From assembly GCF_905220565.1 (NCBI RefSeq), contig NC_059419.1, forward strand, positions 7,369,326 through 7,433,325: 64,000 bases of DNA, in the 5' to 3' direction. The notes beneath the pieces were generated by a model. That model ran no database searches, was not told the DNA's origin, and worked only from the letters and a program-made list of their open reading frames with translations. The position numbers were made by a program, and so were the translations under genes. The stretch's first letter is position 1. Each line of letters starts with the position of its first letter. The DNA is from Melitaea cinxia. Its lineage: Eukaryota > Arthropoda > Insecta > Lepidoptera > Nymphalidae. Shown here piece after piece: positions 36,001 to 42,552 of this stretch.

Positions 36001-36234
36001 AGGCTCAAGATCCACGACAGCGTTTCGCACGCTGTAGTCGCGGTGACTAGACACACCAACACCTGTGTCTATTACACCGACGACCGTGACGACGCAATTG
36101 GTCGCTTTGTGGCGAGGGCAGCGGAGATGACGGACAAGAAAATCCTTGAGCATAGTCTCAAGATGGCCATTCACCATAGAGATGCTGCCGTCATTGAGAA
36201 TGTGCTCAAAATGTTGAAAAATGTAGAGGTGTGA
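30028..36234 (+). CDS. LINE ORF2 polyprotein: endonuclease, reverse transcriptase, RNase H and SF1 helicase
   Basis: The frame is open from 29980 to the stop at 36232-36234. Numbering is from a GTG at 30028 (2068 residues); the first ATG is residue 56, already inside the endonuclease, so a non-AUG or coupled start is needed. Domains: AP-type endonuclease 13-236 (N20, E47, D149-x-N151, S227-D-H229); reverse transcriptase about 480-770 (APGPDG 484-489, D614 in SLDIEGAFDNAWW, QGS at 672, FADD 702-705); RNase H about 952-1075 (D956, E994, D1018, H1061, D1071, all present); Cys/His motif C1168-x-C1170-x3-C1174-x5-H1180-x4-C1185. Usual relatives stop about here. The extension holds a Pro/Ser-rich linker, an unassigned domain (about 1341-1485), another linker, a helical segment (about 1622-1690) and a complete helicase (about 1760-2030). 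It performs target-primed reverse transcription; the helicase role is unknown. Confidence 0.95.
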   Translation: MVPNREADGAGCALRFIQANLQRSKLATSELLQVAQKKGISFALVQEPYTGRTGEMRQYPGTKIIQCTMGRQKPVKAAIIVFGDNVEVIHDPQIVTENVAAVFVKAGRLELGILSVYFEPRDQDMEPYLRQVRTATAKFPTHHHIVAGDVNAWSHWWGSSSEDHRGAQLHGFITEMDLHIHNSGDVPTFETYRGDRLYSSCVDLTLTSQSLLARLETWQVERNLITSDHNAITFSLRTEGPLKPLVPISTRRYNTKKARWTDFSATLTTGLAEESVTLEAVLNVSNKDDLDGIIAKYVAIIHRTCESTIPKIKPWKGDPRPPWWSVELDSLKREQLRAKRRIRNAAPRRRAGVIEEYVRAKEKYKQAAEEAATQSWKDFCTAQDRESVWDGIYRVIRKTSRRHEDALLRNESGETLSPEQSAKLLAKTFYPDDSVETETAHHKQIREAIEGRTPAELEDLSDDDPPFTAAELEQVLLSQNPKKAPGPDGLTSDICAAAINCNRELFLALANKCLSLSYFPKQWKVAHVCILRKPAKEDYTHPKSYRPIGLLSILGKTVEKMMVGRLQWRLFPTLHRSQYGFMPQRGTEDALYDLVRHIRQEMDSKKIVLLVSLDIEGAFDNAWWPALKKQLVDKHCPRNLFTMVASYLQDRKVIVNYARATSEKETTKGCVQGSIGGPTFWNLILDSLLRKISDMGVYCQAFADDVVLVFSSQKSGNLQASAETTLAAVQEWGIHNKLSFAAHKTNAMVLTKKLKYDTPIIHMSGTRLRLVGQIKLLGLILDSKLTFNAHVSAVCKKAADIYKQLARAARVTWGLNGEIVRTIYLAVIEPIVLYAASVWSSAAEKLTVRKQLNSLQRGFALKMCRAYRTVSLTSALVLSGLLPLDLRVREAAILFETKKGYSTDLLPPGRELERKVGPMQNPHPSLLMTTEYERLESLNPEVLEEHSIVGPLIFTDGSKIEGKVGAALTCWDQDREVRYSTFRLEPHNTVFQSEMYALFRAVEIAKTSKSRSINILSDSRSSLDLLRSPSVTHPLAVEMKSRIRQLREENKTVRFFWLRAHVGTPDNERADELAKRAALTKNTAPDYDRVPISYVRRQIREATVRVWQDRYNSSKTGSVTKIFLPDVKTAYRLVRKSAPTSVDTQILTGHGGFAAYLHRFHLTDSPSCICDPNCEETVLHIILNCPRFSKERLDLELKLQIKLDQPSLHTILESEASRTSFLTFARKAVNTAAKRNSTLSPSPALTPAQSANTVVHTTHTQIHYTQAQIEQNRVQQAAQRNNTTAPRMSPGRTLLGQITRTMSSSLQDLFRNRANQNAPPQPTQSRMTQSSPSEVNGSGEVGIRTRCVALFMDSEVERMGISFCRSEELNWLAISPGLALLINGSTQKTSIRRTKITALAQEQEGDSTYRLLRLKNKEIALFEWGETSAFAQSSLWLQRMSEIPGGIPGRISVDSMRVGYDRGDVSNRYGCLMASKNSEVIVYEDRGEDLGYLRPKSKSPSPSASPALGEAAPSDSERLQLKVEAQKVEQRRATAAPKSKPSSMSLATFIQATISPKQSKLPHHPSPKKAGQGERLSEALSRFTKDNSPRQPAASPAARTRADMGQVSPPRLRPASTPLQHAENALIEFLAIIKANREVSLATCKKIMQAYQYDHQRLLEVELEEAEAAIYNSDTRQILKGKMSGRYMAAYNITAGFVSAVESEGNDEESQTFETPEGDPVVVVARCTKVMLGDRMLRMAKTITGDRAEAGLPYVTWELPSLEWINGVPGCGKTTRIVRDFDGDTEVVITTTVEAAKDLKEKLVHRYGNKVKQRVRTMASVLVNGFREGLKINRLTVDEALMNHFGAIVMAARLSGAEKVVLIGDINQLPYIDRDNLFEMRYCRPTLITTISCELSCTHRNPKDVAFAISEVYKSVYSSSTKIRSLRVESLTGARIPVGRDRTLYLVFTQEEKRLLTDQGYGSGEGSRVLTIHEAQGQTYEDVIVLQTNTRRLKIHDSVSHAVVAVTRHTNTCVYYTDDRDDAIGRFVARAAEMTDKKILEHSLKMAIHHRDAAVIENVLKMLKNVEV
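34048..34485 (+). other. Unassigned domain in the ORF2 extension
   Basis: Residues about 1341-1485 form a folded-looking block between two Pro/Ser-rich, low-complexity linkers. It has mixed hydrophobic and charged segments such as LNWLAISPGLALLINGS and NKEIALFEWGETSAFAQ, few prolines and several glycines. I do not recognise the family. A viral replicase piece acquired with the helicase or a retroelement-specific domain are both possible. Confidence 0.5.
35296..36150 (+). other. Superfamily 1 viral-type RNA helicase domain
   Basis: All core motifs are visible: I (Walker A) GVPGCGKT at residues 1767-1774; Ia-like TTTVEAAKDL; II VDEA at 1837-1840; III GDINQLPY at 1864-1871; IV around CTHRNP 1897-1902; V around TIHEAQGQT 1971-1979; VI AVTRH 2005-2009. 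The GxPGxGKT Walker A, the DEA box, the GDxxQ motif and HExQGxT-type motif V are the pattern of helicases in alphavirus-like plus-strand RNA viruses. The key lysine (1773), Asp/Glu (1838-1839), Gln (1868) and Arg (1900, 2008) are kept, so NTP-dependent unwinding is plausible. It most likely came from an RNA virus of insects or plants; which group cannot be told by eye. Confidence 0.9.
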
Positions 36235-36853
36235 AGACATTATTGTATTGTAAGTATAAATTATGCGTAGATAAAAGTGTAAAGTAAGTAATATAAATAA
36301 AAAAATTGAATGTAATAGTATAGGAATAGGATAATGTAATTGTAATGATAATGCTTTATATATTTACCAAATAAGATAGGATTTAGTCATATAATATATT
36401 AATAAAAATTAAAAAAAAAAAAAAAAATTAAATTTAAATGGACAAAACGATTCCTAACCACAAAAAAAAAAAGTACCTAACTACTAACAATAACATAGGT
36501 TAAGTGTACATTGTAAGTAGCAAATAAGTGTACATATATTGTAGTTAGAAAATAAGTGTACATATATTGTAGTTAGCAAATAAGTGTAAATATAATAAAA
36601 ATAATTAGTATATAAGAATATAAAATAAGAAATATGTAGAATAGTCTTGGTCAGTGGACTCGCGTTGACTTTTAGAAATTTGAAATTTTAAGACTAGTTA
36701 TTAAGGCTTCTGGATTCTAAGTTGCGGTGAAGTACCGATGCATGTTAAAAAAAAAATAATAATAATAACAATATATGGAATAACAAAAGCACGGGCATAA
36801 TAAGCCTGTGGATATATCACATAACTAATAAAAAAAAAAAAAAAATAAAAAAA
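36235..36853 (+). other. LINE 3' untranslated region with internal poly(A), 28-bp repeats and a hairpin
   Basis: AATAAA at 36401-36406 is followed by 17 A residues at 36411-36427. Three tandem copies of a 28-bp unit (GTAGTTAGCAAATAAGTGTA core) occupy 36513-36596. A 7-bp stem with 7-nt loop (36790-36796 with 36804-36810) lies about 43 nt before the insertion junction, a place where the reverse transcriptase of LINEs may recognise its template. The final A-rich tail is 36830-36856. Confidence 0.75.
36513..36596 (+). repeat. Three tandem copies of a 28-bp unit in the LINE 3' UTR
   Basis: Units at 36513-36540, 36541-36568 and 36569-36596 differ at a few positions only; a partial unit precedes them at 36501-36512. 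Short repeats in 3' UTRs are common in LINEs and can expand at reverse transcription. Confidence 0.9.
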
Positions 36854-36868
36854 AAATAGTCACCAATC
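36854..36868 (+). repeat. Target-site duplication, right copy
   Basis: AAATAGTCACCAATC, identical to 28004-28018. The first three A bases merge with the poly(A) tail. Confidence 0.95.
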
Positions 36869-37204
36869 TTCTTCAATATACTAGTAAAACATAAGCGGCA
36901 TACTTTAACAATACAATTTTATTTTTTTTATTTTTTTTTAATATTAACACATTCTTAATTAGTATCAGCATTGCCCGTGCGAAACCGGGTCGCTAGTTGA
37001 TTATTATAGTAGGTACTTACAAGTAGATTGATTAGCAATTTCTTATTGAATCGTATTTTATTTAAGGCACAATGATTACTACGAACTCACCAGCTAATTA
37101 ATTAGGGTTGTTCAAGTTTATTTGAAGAATAACAGATTTTATTTTTTTAGGCCGTCGCAAGCAGCAGCAGGAGTTCGACAGCAGAACTCGATAACGACAT
37201 AAAT
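36869..37204. repeat. AT-rich spacer with a short LINE-tail fragment
   Basis: At 36961-36998 TAGTATCAGCATTGCCCGTG and ACCGGGTCGCTAGT are the reverse of the words at 49622-49665, so both are fragments of one interspersed family. Nothing else is seen. Confidence 0.45.
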
Positions 37205-37591
37205 ATGTCATGATTTCTAAACATTTTTGAATATCATATCAAAAATTGACCGCTCCAGCGGGATTCGAACCCGCGTCTCCGACTGACCGTGTCGGCGCTC
37301 TAGCCAATTAAGCTATGGAACGATGTACCCGCTAGAGCGAAATCTTTGATATGATGATTTTTATTTTCGGTTTAAGCGAACCGTGGCGCCGTCTATAGTG
37401 AGTTCTTTACAGAGACCCGTAACTATTCAAAGTTTCATATTACAATGAAAATCTTTGACAGGAGACGACACTATGCTATTTTTAATATGTACGATTTTTA
37501 TTTTTGTGTACCCACACATTAGGAATTCTAAACATTTTTGAATATCATATCAAAAATTGACCGCTCCAGCGGGATTCGGATGTCATGATTT
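37205..37591 (-). mobile_element. tRNA-like retroposon with partial tandem repeat and 12-bp duplication
   Basis: ATGTCATGATTT occurs at 37205-37216 and 37580-37591, flanking a 363-bp insert. Inside, a 53-bp block (37215-37267, again 37526-37578) occurs at both ends, so the insert is 1.2 units of a 311-bp tandem repeat. Each unit has a tRNA-like module on the minus strand; one copy is complete, the other has only its 3' part. It could be a SINE derived from a tandem tRNA-like array or from a circular intermediate. Confidence 0.7.
37250..37322 (-). tRNA. tRNA-like cloverleaf (anticodon GGT position), probably not a working tRNA
   Basis: On the minus strand all four stems form: acceptor CGTTCCA with TGGAGCG (one G-T pair), D-stem GCTT/GAGC, anticodon stem CCGAC/GTCGG, T-stem GCGGG/CCCGC. 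The A box TAGCTTAATTGG and B box GGTTCGAATCC are present. The anticodon loop is ACGGTCA: position 33 is C instead of the near-invariant T, and GGT (Thr) is not a normal eukaryotic anticodon. It sits inside a duplicated insert, so it is better read as a SINE head or tRNA pseudogene. Confidence 0.5.
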
Positions 37592-37763
37592 GTTTCGTAA
37601 TATTTTTTCTGGAATTTATGTCTGCTTAATTTTTCTTACAAAACTACAGAATCGATTGATGTTTGTATGAAATTTTTCGACTTTGCTTGGACTATATGCC
37701 TGCTTGAAAATGTACTATTCAATGATTAAAAATTACAGTAGATTTTGCATAATTCTATATTCT
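37592..37763. other. Short spacer, nothing seen
   Basis: No feature. Confidence 0.4.
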
Positions 37764-37950
37764 TATATATAAAATTCTCGTGTCACAATGTTAGTTACTA
37801 TACGTACTCTTCCGAAACGGCTGGACCGATTTTTATGAAAGATTGTGTGCATATCAGGTAGGTCTGAGAATCGGCCAGCATCTATTTTTCATATTCCTAA
37901 GTTATAAGGGGGGTTAATAACATATGGCAAAACAACGTTTGTGTGGTCAG

Positions 37951-37952
<2 letters not shown>
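37764..37952 (-). repeat. Interspersed repeat family A, reverse copy
   Basis: Reads TATATAAAATTCTCGTGTCA at the left, then CCGAAACGGCTGGACCGATT, and ends with CAAAACAACGTTTGTGTGGT and CAGCTA; it is the reverse complement of the family at 58823-59029. Confidence 0.65.

Positions 37953-37985
<33 letters not shown>
37952..37985. repeat. (TA)n microsatellite
   Basis: About 16 TA units directly after the family A copy. Confidence 0.95.
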
Positions 37986-37989
<4 letters not shown>

Positions 37990-38711
37990 GTAACTATGAA
38001 TGTTAATTTTTGGAAGTTTCTTATGGGGCGTCGCGGAGCTATACCCTAGCCGGCAAAAAAACGTCCGTAACGATAAAAAAGCGTAAGATTTTCCCAAAAA
38101 ATTATATTCTTTATATCTCGAATAGAACTTGAAATTAATATTTTATAAGAAGGAACTCCGTTCCTATCTGGTGACCCACGACACCACACGGTATTTTTTT
38201 TACGACAAAATATTTAATTGTCTTAAACTGAACTACTACCTTCAATACTATTAACCTAACTACTAAAAATTAACCTCAAAAATTATAAAATAGGTAATGG
38301 AATCGATTTATTCATAAAAACAATGTCAATTTGTTAAATTTTCACGGACAATTTGCCGGTTAACTTTGATGTGGTTGGTTACGGAGATAGTTTGAAGGCC
38401 TTGAAAGAAAGTTAGTTTAATATTTGAAAAATCAATTAGTCATTGAAAAAAAAATACTTACATTGTAAAATCCACTTTTTATCATTTATTGTTACCAGGT
38501 TAAGTGAAGTTATCAGATTAATAAGCAAATTCTGATGAGAAGTAGCAGTCAAAAACCATACTATACTCCTTTAATATACCTACTAGGTATATAGCTACTC
38601 GTATTTCAATACAACGTAATTTCTGTAGGTATAATCAAGCTTGTGTGAAAATCAATATCTATACTTACGAGTGTTCGTACTGTCCGTTATGTTTTCATAA
38701 AAAAATATCTC
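37986..38711. repeat. AT-rich region with a family H end
   Basis: At 38148-38205 AAGGAACTCCGTTCC followed by CTGGTGACCCACGACACCAC is the reverse of the words near 19070-19112. Otherwise no feature is seen up to 38711. Confidence 0.45.
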
Positions 38712-39280
38712 TTTTTAACCGACCTCAAAAAGGAGGAGGTTAATCAATTCGACCGTATATTATATATTTTTTATGTATGTTCGGGGATAACTTCAAAGTT
38801 TATGAACCGATTTTGATAATTATTTTTTTGTTGGAAAGTAGATATGTGGCAGTGTGGTACCATGATAAAGGAAACCGGATATGATGGTGAAATCCCAGTG
38901 AAAGCGAGGGAAACCCTCGAAAATCGCAGTGACGACTAGTGCGTTTGTTAATTTTTTTCGTCTACTTACGTTATATTACTTGTCTATGGCAGTGGGGTGA
39001 TTATTTGTGTCGCAGGACCGATGGCCAGTGGAGCAGACGGGTCCTGCAGTGGACACCGCGTCTTGGCAAACGCAGTGTGGGACGTCCTCCGGCTCGTTGG
39101 ACCGACCATCTACGTAAGATTACCGGTGTAGACTGGATGAGGATTGTGAAAAATCGGGATGTCTGACGCGAACTTGGGGAGGCCAATGTCCAGCAGTGGA
39201 CTACAATAGGCTGAACTGACTGACTGACTTGTCTATGTAATTGAAGTCGGTTTTTTTTTTCGTTTGGGAGCAAACACAAT
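38712..39280 (+). mobile_element. Repeat with inverted AACCGACTTC-type ends, split by an RTE insertion (family E)
   Basis: It starts near TTTAACCGACCTCAAAAAGG and ends near AATTGAAGTCGGTTTTTTTT, so its termini are inverted copies of a short word. The body has TTATGAACCGATTTTGATAA and GTGGTACCATGATAAAGGAA, a common lepidopteran repeat. An RTE fragment (38989-39226) is nested in it. Confidence 0.6.
38989..39226 (+). mobile_element. Nested 5'-truncated RTE LINE, 238 bp
   Basis: It is flanked by an 11-bp duplication ACTTGTCTATG (38978-38988 and 39227-39237). It encodes the C-terminal end of RTE ORF2 in one frame: DGQWSRRVLQWTPRLGKRSV then GRPPARWTDHLRK, and ends in GCTGAACTGACTGACTG. This tail type is that of the RTE clade. 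Confidence 0.85.
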
Positions 39281-39604
39281 TATAGTACTACTAAACTGCT
39301 TTATTATTGCAAGGATTGTAAGTAAGTATTAATTTTTAGACGTGATAGCTTGTATACAGTTTGTGATTTTTTAATACAGCTTACCTGATAATCAATAAAA
39401 TCAAAATCAAAAACAGCTTTATTCAAATAGGCTCCAAGAGCTAACTAACGAAAACTTTATGTAATAACTTTGATTTTGTTTCGTGTATTATAAAATGTTT
39501 ATTCCTTTTTTTTTCAATTATTAGTAATTTTTTGGATTGATGCAGGTACATTATTTTATAATTCAGTTTATTATTATATTATATAATTCGCTTATTAATA
39601 ACTA
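39281..39604. repeat. Spacer with a CR1/jockey-like 3' end fragment
   Basis: The phrase ATCAAAATCAAAAACAGC then TTTATTCAAATAGGCTCCAA (39398-39436) is a frequent lepidopteran LINE 3' end in reverse orientation. Nothing else is seen. Confidence 0.4.
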
Positions 39605-39910
39605 ACTAGCTGTGCCCGCGAATTCGTCCGCATGCAATTTAACAAACAAGCTATTTTTCACTTCGCAGAGTTATAAAATAAATAAATTTCCAAAATAAAA
39701 GTAGTCTAAGTTACTCCTTATTACATTACAGCTATCTGCTAGTGAAAGTCCCGTCAAAATCGGTCTAGCCATTTCACGGATTAGCTGGAACAAACGGACA
39801 GACAATGTTATTTTGCTATATGTACCGTGTATACAGCCATATGTATTTAGTAAAAAGCGTTTATTTTATTATTACAAACAGACACTCCAATTTTATTTAT
39901 TTGTATAGAT
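39605..39910 (+). repeat. Interspersed repeat family B, copy 1
   Basis: It starts ACTAGCTGTGCCCGCGAATT and ends TTTTATTTATTTGTATAGAT. A second copy in the same orientation lies at 59908-60220. Both include GAAAGTCCCGTCAAAATCGG-like text and GTACCGTGTATACA. It is probably a LINE 3' end; there is no coding part. Confidence 0.75.
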
Positions 39911-40150
39911 TATACACCCGCTGTCATCACAGCACATCCTAAAAAACTCTATTTTGTTTGACTTGCTCGTTGGCGCAGTTTGTAGTGGCCCTGCCACCCT
40001 GTTACTTAGCTTAACGTGTTCTCCGAGGCACGGCTGAGCGACCTACAAGGACAGACATCCAAATCGGAAAGAAATATCTGTACTAATTACAAATATCGAC
40101 CCCGAGCGGAGATTGCGTACATGACGCACGCGCTACTACACCGGTACGGT
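39911..40150 (-). repeat. SINE fragment
   Basis: Read on the minus strand, a tRNA-like head (40145 leftward: GTAGTAGCGCGTGCGTCATG) leads to CCAATTTGGATGTCTGTCCT-like text and CCGTGCCTCGGAGAACACGT, as in the SINE at 19691. At its left edge, CGTTGGCGCAGTTTGTAGTG (39969-39988) is the head of family C, in plus orientation. Confidence 0.65.
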
Positions 40151-40693
40151 TCTTAAATCTTTAATAATCCATATTATATTTTTTAATTATGAAAATCGTG
40201 TCAATATCAGTAGCATTCTATTAGAGATATTATACCATTACAAATATTACTTTAAAATTAGTTATTTTTTTAATATTAATGATTTAATTTTATTTTCAAC
40301 AAGTTATGCATGTGTGTATTATCATATTGTGATTTTATATGTACTTTTAATTATATATGTGCTATTTGAGGTAATACACAACTCAAGCTGTGCAAACGTT
40401 GTCAATTGTCTTACTTTTCCGTTCTCGTGTGTGTGTGTTGAAGCTTCCCGTTATTTAAAAACAAAAGCTCATTTTTTATTAATAAGGTACTCGCTTTGTT
40501 GCTTTCTTTTCGTCATTATGTCTTCGTTATATTAAATTAAAAGAACGAACTAGCAACGCATAATTATAATTTCGTATCCGTTTTGATGACGTTAAAGTAT
40601 CAAGAATAGAGGGTTGATAGATATGTATAAAGGTAAAGAAAGAAATATATTTGTTTGATTTCATAACATTTAAGTAACCTTGAGAGGAAGAGA
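40151..40693. other. AT-rich spacer, no gene seen
   Basis: A 73-codon plus frame at 40314-40535 is hydrophobic, AT-driven and has no homology I know. Confidence 0.4.
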
Positions 40694-40926
40694 TAAATAA
40701 TAATAATAATAATAATAAAACACTTTATTGTACACCAAAAACAGAAATAATACATATCAAAGAAAGAAAAAAAAAATTTGATAATATATATTTATTCGGT
40801 ACAAAGGGCGGCCTTATCGCTAAAAAGCGATCTCTTCCAGGCAACCTTAGGGCAAAGGAAATGGTCTAGCGTCAGCATAGGTGTACAAGTTACAAGAAAT
40901 TTATTATAAATATTCAAATAATTAAA

Positions 40927-40929
40927 CAT

Positions 40930-40960
<31 letters not shown>

Positions 40961-41055
40961 AATAGATACATAAATACATACATACATACATACTGACATA
41001 TATACATATATACCCACGTACATGCATACATACATATAAATACATATATGTATAC
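40927..41055. repeat. (CATA)n-type microsatellite
   Basis: Imperfect runs of CATA and TATA words inside the 3' part of the CR1-like LINE. Confidence 0.9.
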
Positions 41056-41077
41056 ATTATAATTATGAATTACTTGT

Positions 41078-41593
41078 TTATTGTTGAGTTTGAAGAAAAT
41101 GCTTCCAAACAGTCTTTTTAAAAAGTGCAGGTGTTTGAACACGTCTGATATTCAAGGGCAAGGTATTCCATAAGCGAGAGGCTTGAACTGTAAAAGATTT
41201 GTCATAAAAGGAAGAGGAGTGAGGAGGAATTTCAAGAAGAAAATTACTGTCAGAACGAAGACAGCGTTCGTGAGAATCACCAAGGAATTTGAAACGTTCT
41301 TTCAGATAGGAAGGGGTAAAGGGATTAAATAAAATGGAGTAAAGTAGGGTAAGGATATGAGTATTCCTGCGAAGGCGAATTGGGAGCCACTTGAGTTTTT
41401 TGCGAAATTCCGAAATATGGTCATATTTGCGTAGTCCAAATATAAATCTTATACATACATTCTGAATGCGCTCAAGCTTATTAAGCTGCTCCTCTGTAAT
41501 GTCAAGATAGCAAGTATCAGCATAATCAAGAATTGGTAATAGGAGACTATGTGCAAGAGCAATTTTAGTAGGAATGGGCAGAAGATTAAGCAA
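41078..41593 (-). CDS. C-terminal part of a non-LTR reverse transcriptase (partial)
   Basis: A 171-codon uninterrupted minus frame. It matches the region after the reverse transcriptase core in CR1/jockey-like ORF2: HSLLLPILDYADTCYLDITE, then LNKLERIQNVCIRFIFGLRK, then WLPIRLRRNTHILTLLYSIL, then RLWNTLPLNIRRV near the end. The catalytic FADD region is missing through 5' truncation. The frame is intact over its whole length, so the insertion is not old, but the protein has no enzyme core. Confidence 0.8.
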   Translation of the reverse strand: MLNLLPIPTKIALAHSLLLPILDYADTCYLDITEEQLNKLERIQNVCIRFIFGLRKYDHISEFRKKLKWLPIRLRRNTHILTLLYSILFNPFTPSYLKERFKFLGDSHERCLRSDSNFLLEIPPHSSSFYDKSFTVQASRLWNTLPLNIRRVQTPALFKKTVWKHFLQTQQ

Positions 41594-41600
41594 TCAACGC

Positions 41601-42220
41601 AATAAGTACAACATTTTTTTTATTAATTCAAATTGACAATATAATGAAATTTAATGATTTGCACAAAAATATAGGTAACATATAAAGTGAAATTACAAGT
41701 ACCTGATCTAAATAAACAAACAAATGAAGAAACAATTTAAATATAATTTATATTTAAATTGTTTCTTCATTATAGAAAGTATGACTTTCGTAAAATACTA
41801 TGTTTTACAGTACCGTTGGTAGCCCTTAGCTAAATATGTATATATTTAATGGTAGAACAAATTGAACATTTTTCATAGAATATTAAGCAATCATTTTACA
41901 TGTTTATCTACTACTTCGCTAAAATGTAAACATTCTATTAGTTGACAGACACAAGTATGCAAGTATGGTGTTTGAGTAACTGGGTAAGTTGTGACATCTC
42001 TTAACGGAATTTAAGACGTCTGAGTAGAGCTATTTTTGTCATAGTAAATTCGTTTGGCAAAAATCTAGAGACAATATTATCCAGATTTAGGATAATGTCG
42101 CATGAATTATTAGTCTACAAAAGTGACTGCAACATGTCTGTTTGTTGACGTAGAGAAGTCTCATCAAGCGATTTTGTCGAAATTGACTTGGAACGTTGTG
42201 TGGGAAATATATAAAAGACT
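41601..42220. other. AT-rich spacer holding a palindrome
   Basis: Apart from the palindrome at 41723-41771 nothing is recognised. Confidence 0.4.
41723..41771. repeat. Perfect 23-bp inverted repeat, 3-nt loop
   Basis: Arms 41723-41745 and 41749-41771 are exact reverse complements (arm starts AATGAAGAAACAATTTAAAT). It would fold into an uninterrupted hairpin. Confidence 0.95.
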
Positions 42221-42552
42221 AGCTGACCCCGCAAACGTTGTTTTGCCATAACACAAAATTTCAAATATTTTTCTAAATTTGATTGCACCACCAACTGTCG
42301 GGATAAACTGAAATTAAAATAGAATAATATTTAATATTTGAAGCTGCGATCCAATGTAAAACATTCCAATATTAACAACTACTTATAAATGAAAAATTAG
42401 TTAAATAAACATTTCCCAGTGGACCAAATTGTGAATCTAAACAATCCTCGAATCCCCTTGAACTCACACAAAAAATTTTATCAAAATCGGTCCAGCCATC
42501 TAGGAGAAGTTCAGTGACATACACACGCACACAAGAAATATATATATAAAGA
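42221..42552 (+). repeat. Family A relative with a different body
   Basis: It opens like family A (CTAGCTGACCCCGCAAACGT, then TTGTTTTGCCATAACACAAA), but continues with GACCAAATTGTGAATCTAAA, then AATCCCCTTGAACTCACACA, then AAATCGGTCCAGCCATCTAG, ending in a CACACAAGAAATATATA tail. It may be a sister LINE family. Confidence 0.55.

Larger units (their letters stand above)
28019..36853 (+). mobile_element. Recent R1/I-group non-LTR retrotransposon with a viral-type helicase extension
   Basis: An 8.8-kb insertion bounded by a perfect 15-bp duplication, ending in an A-rich tail (36830-36856). It carries two overlapping long ORFs in plus orientation, gag-like then pol-like, with no stop or frameshift. 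Its base composition is much richer in GC than the flanks. The 5' end is probably truncated slightly, because ORF1 runs to within 7 nt of the junction without an ATG. Intact frames plus a perfect duplication mean a young copy. The R1/I-group assignment rests on three CCHC knuckles in ORF1, the reverse transcriptase phrase DIEGAFDNAWW, a CVQGSIGGPTFWN block, an RNase H domain and a C-terminal Cys/His motif. Confidence 0.95.
40694..41600 (-). mobile_element. 5'-truncated CR1/jockey-like LINE
   Basis: The 3' end on the minus strand is an (ATT)n tail, seen on the plus strand as AATAATAATAATAATAATAA at 40696-40720. The coding remnant is at 41078-41593, and the 3' UTR holds a CATA-type microsatellite. 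A simple-repeat tail is usual for CR1-type elements. Confidence 0.75.

Noticed and set aside
35296..36150. A stand-alone integrated RNA virus fragment
   Set aside because: The helicase is in the same unbroken frame as the LINE polymerase, inside one pair of target duplications, so it is part of the element and not a separate viral insertion.
40920..41060. Regularly spaced CATACATA units, considered as a CRISPR-like array
   Set aside because: A simple microsatellite without unique spacers, in a eukaryotic LINE 3' UTR.
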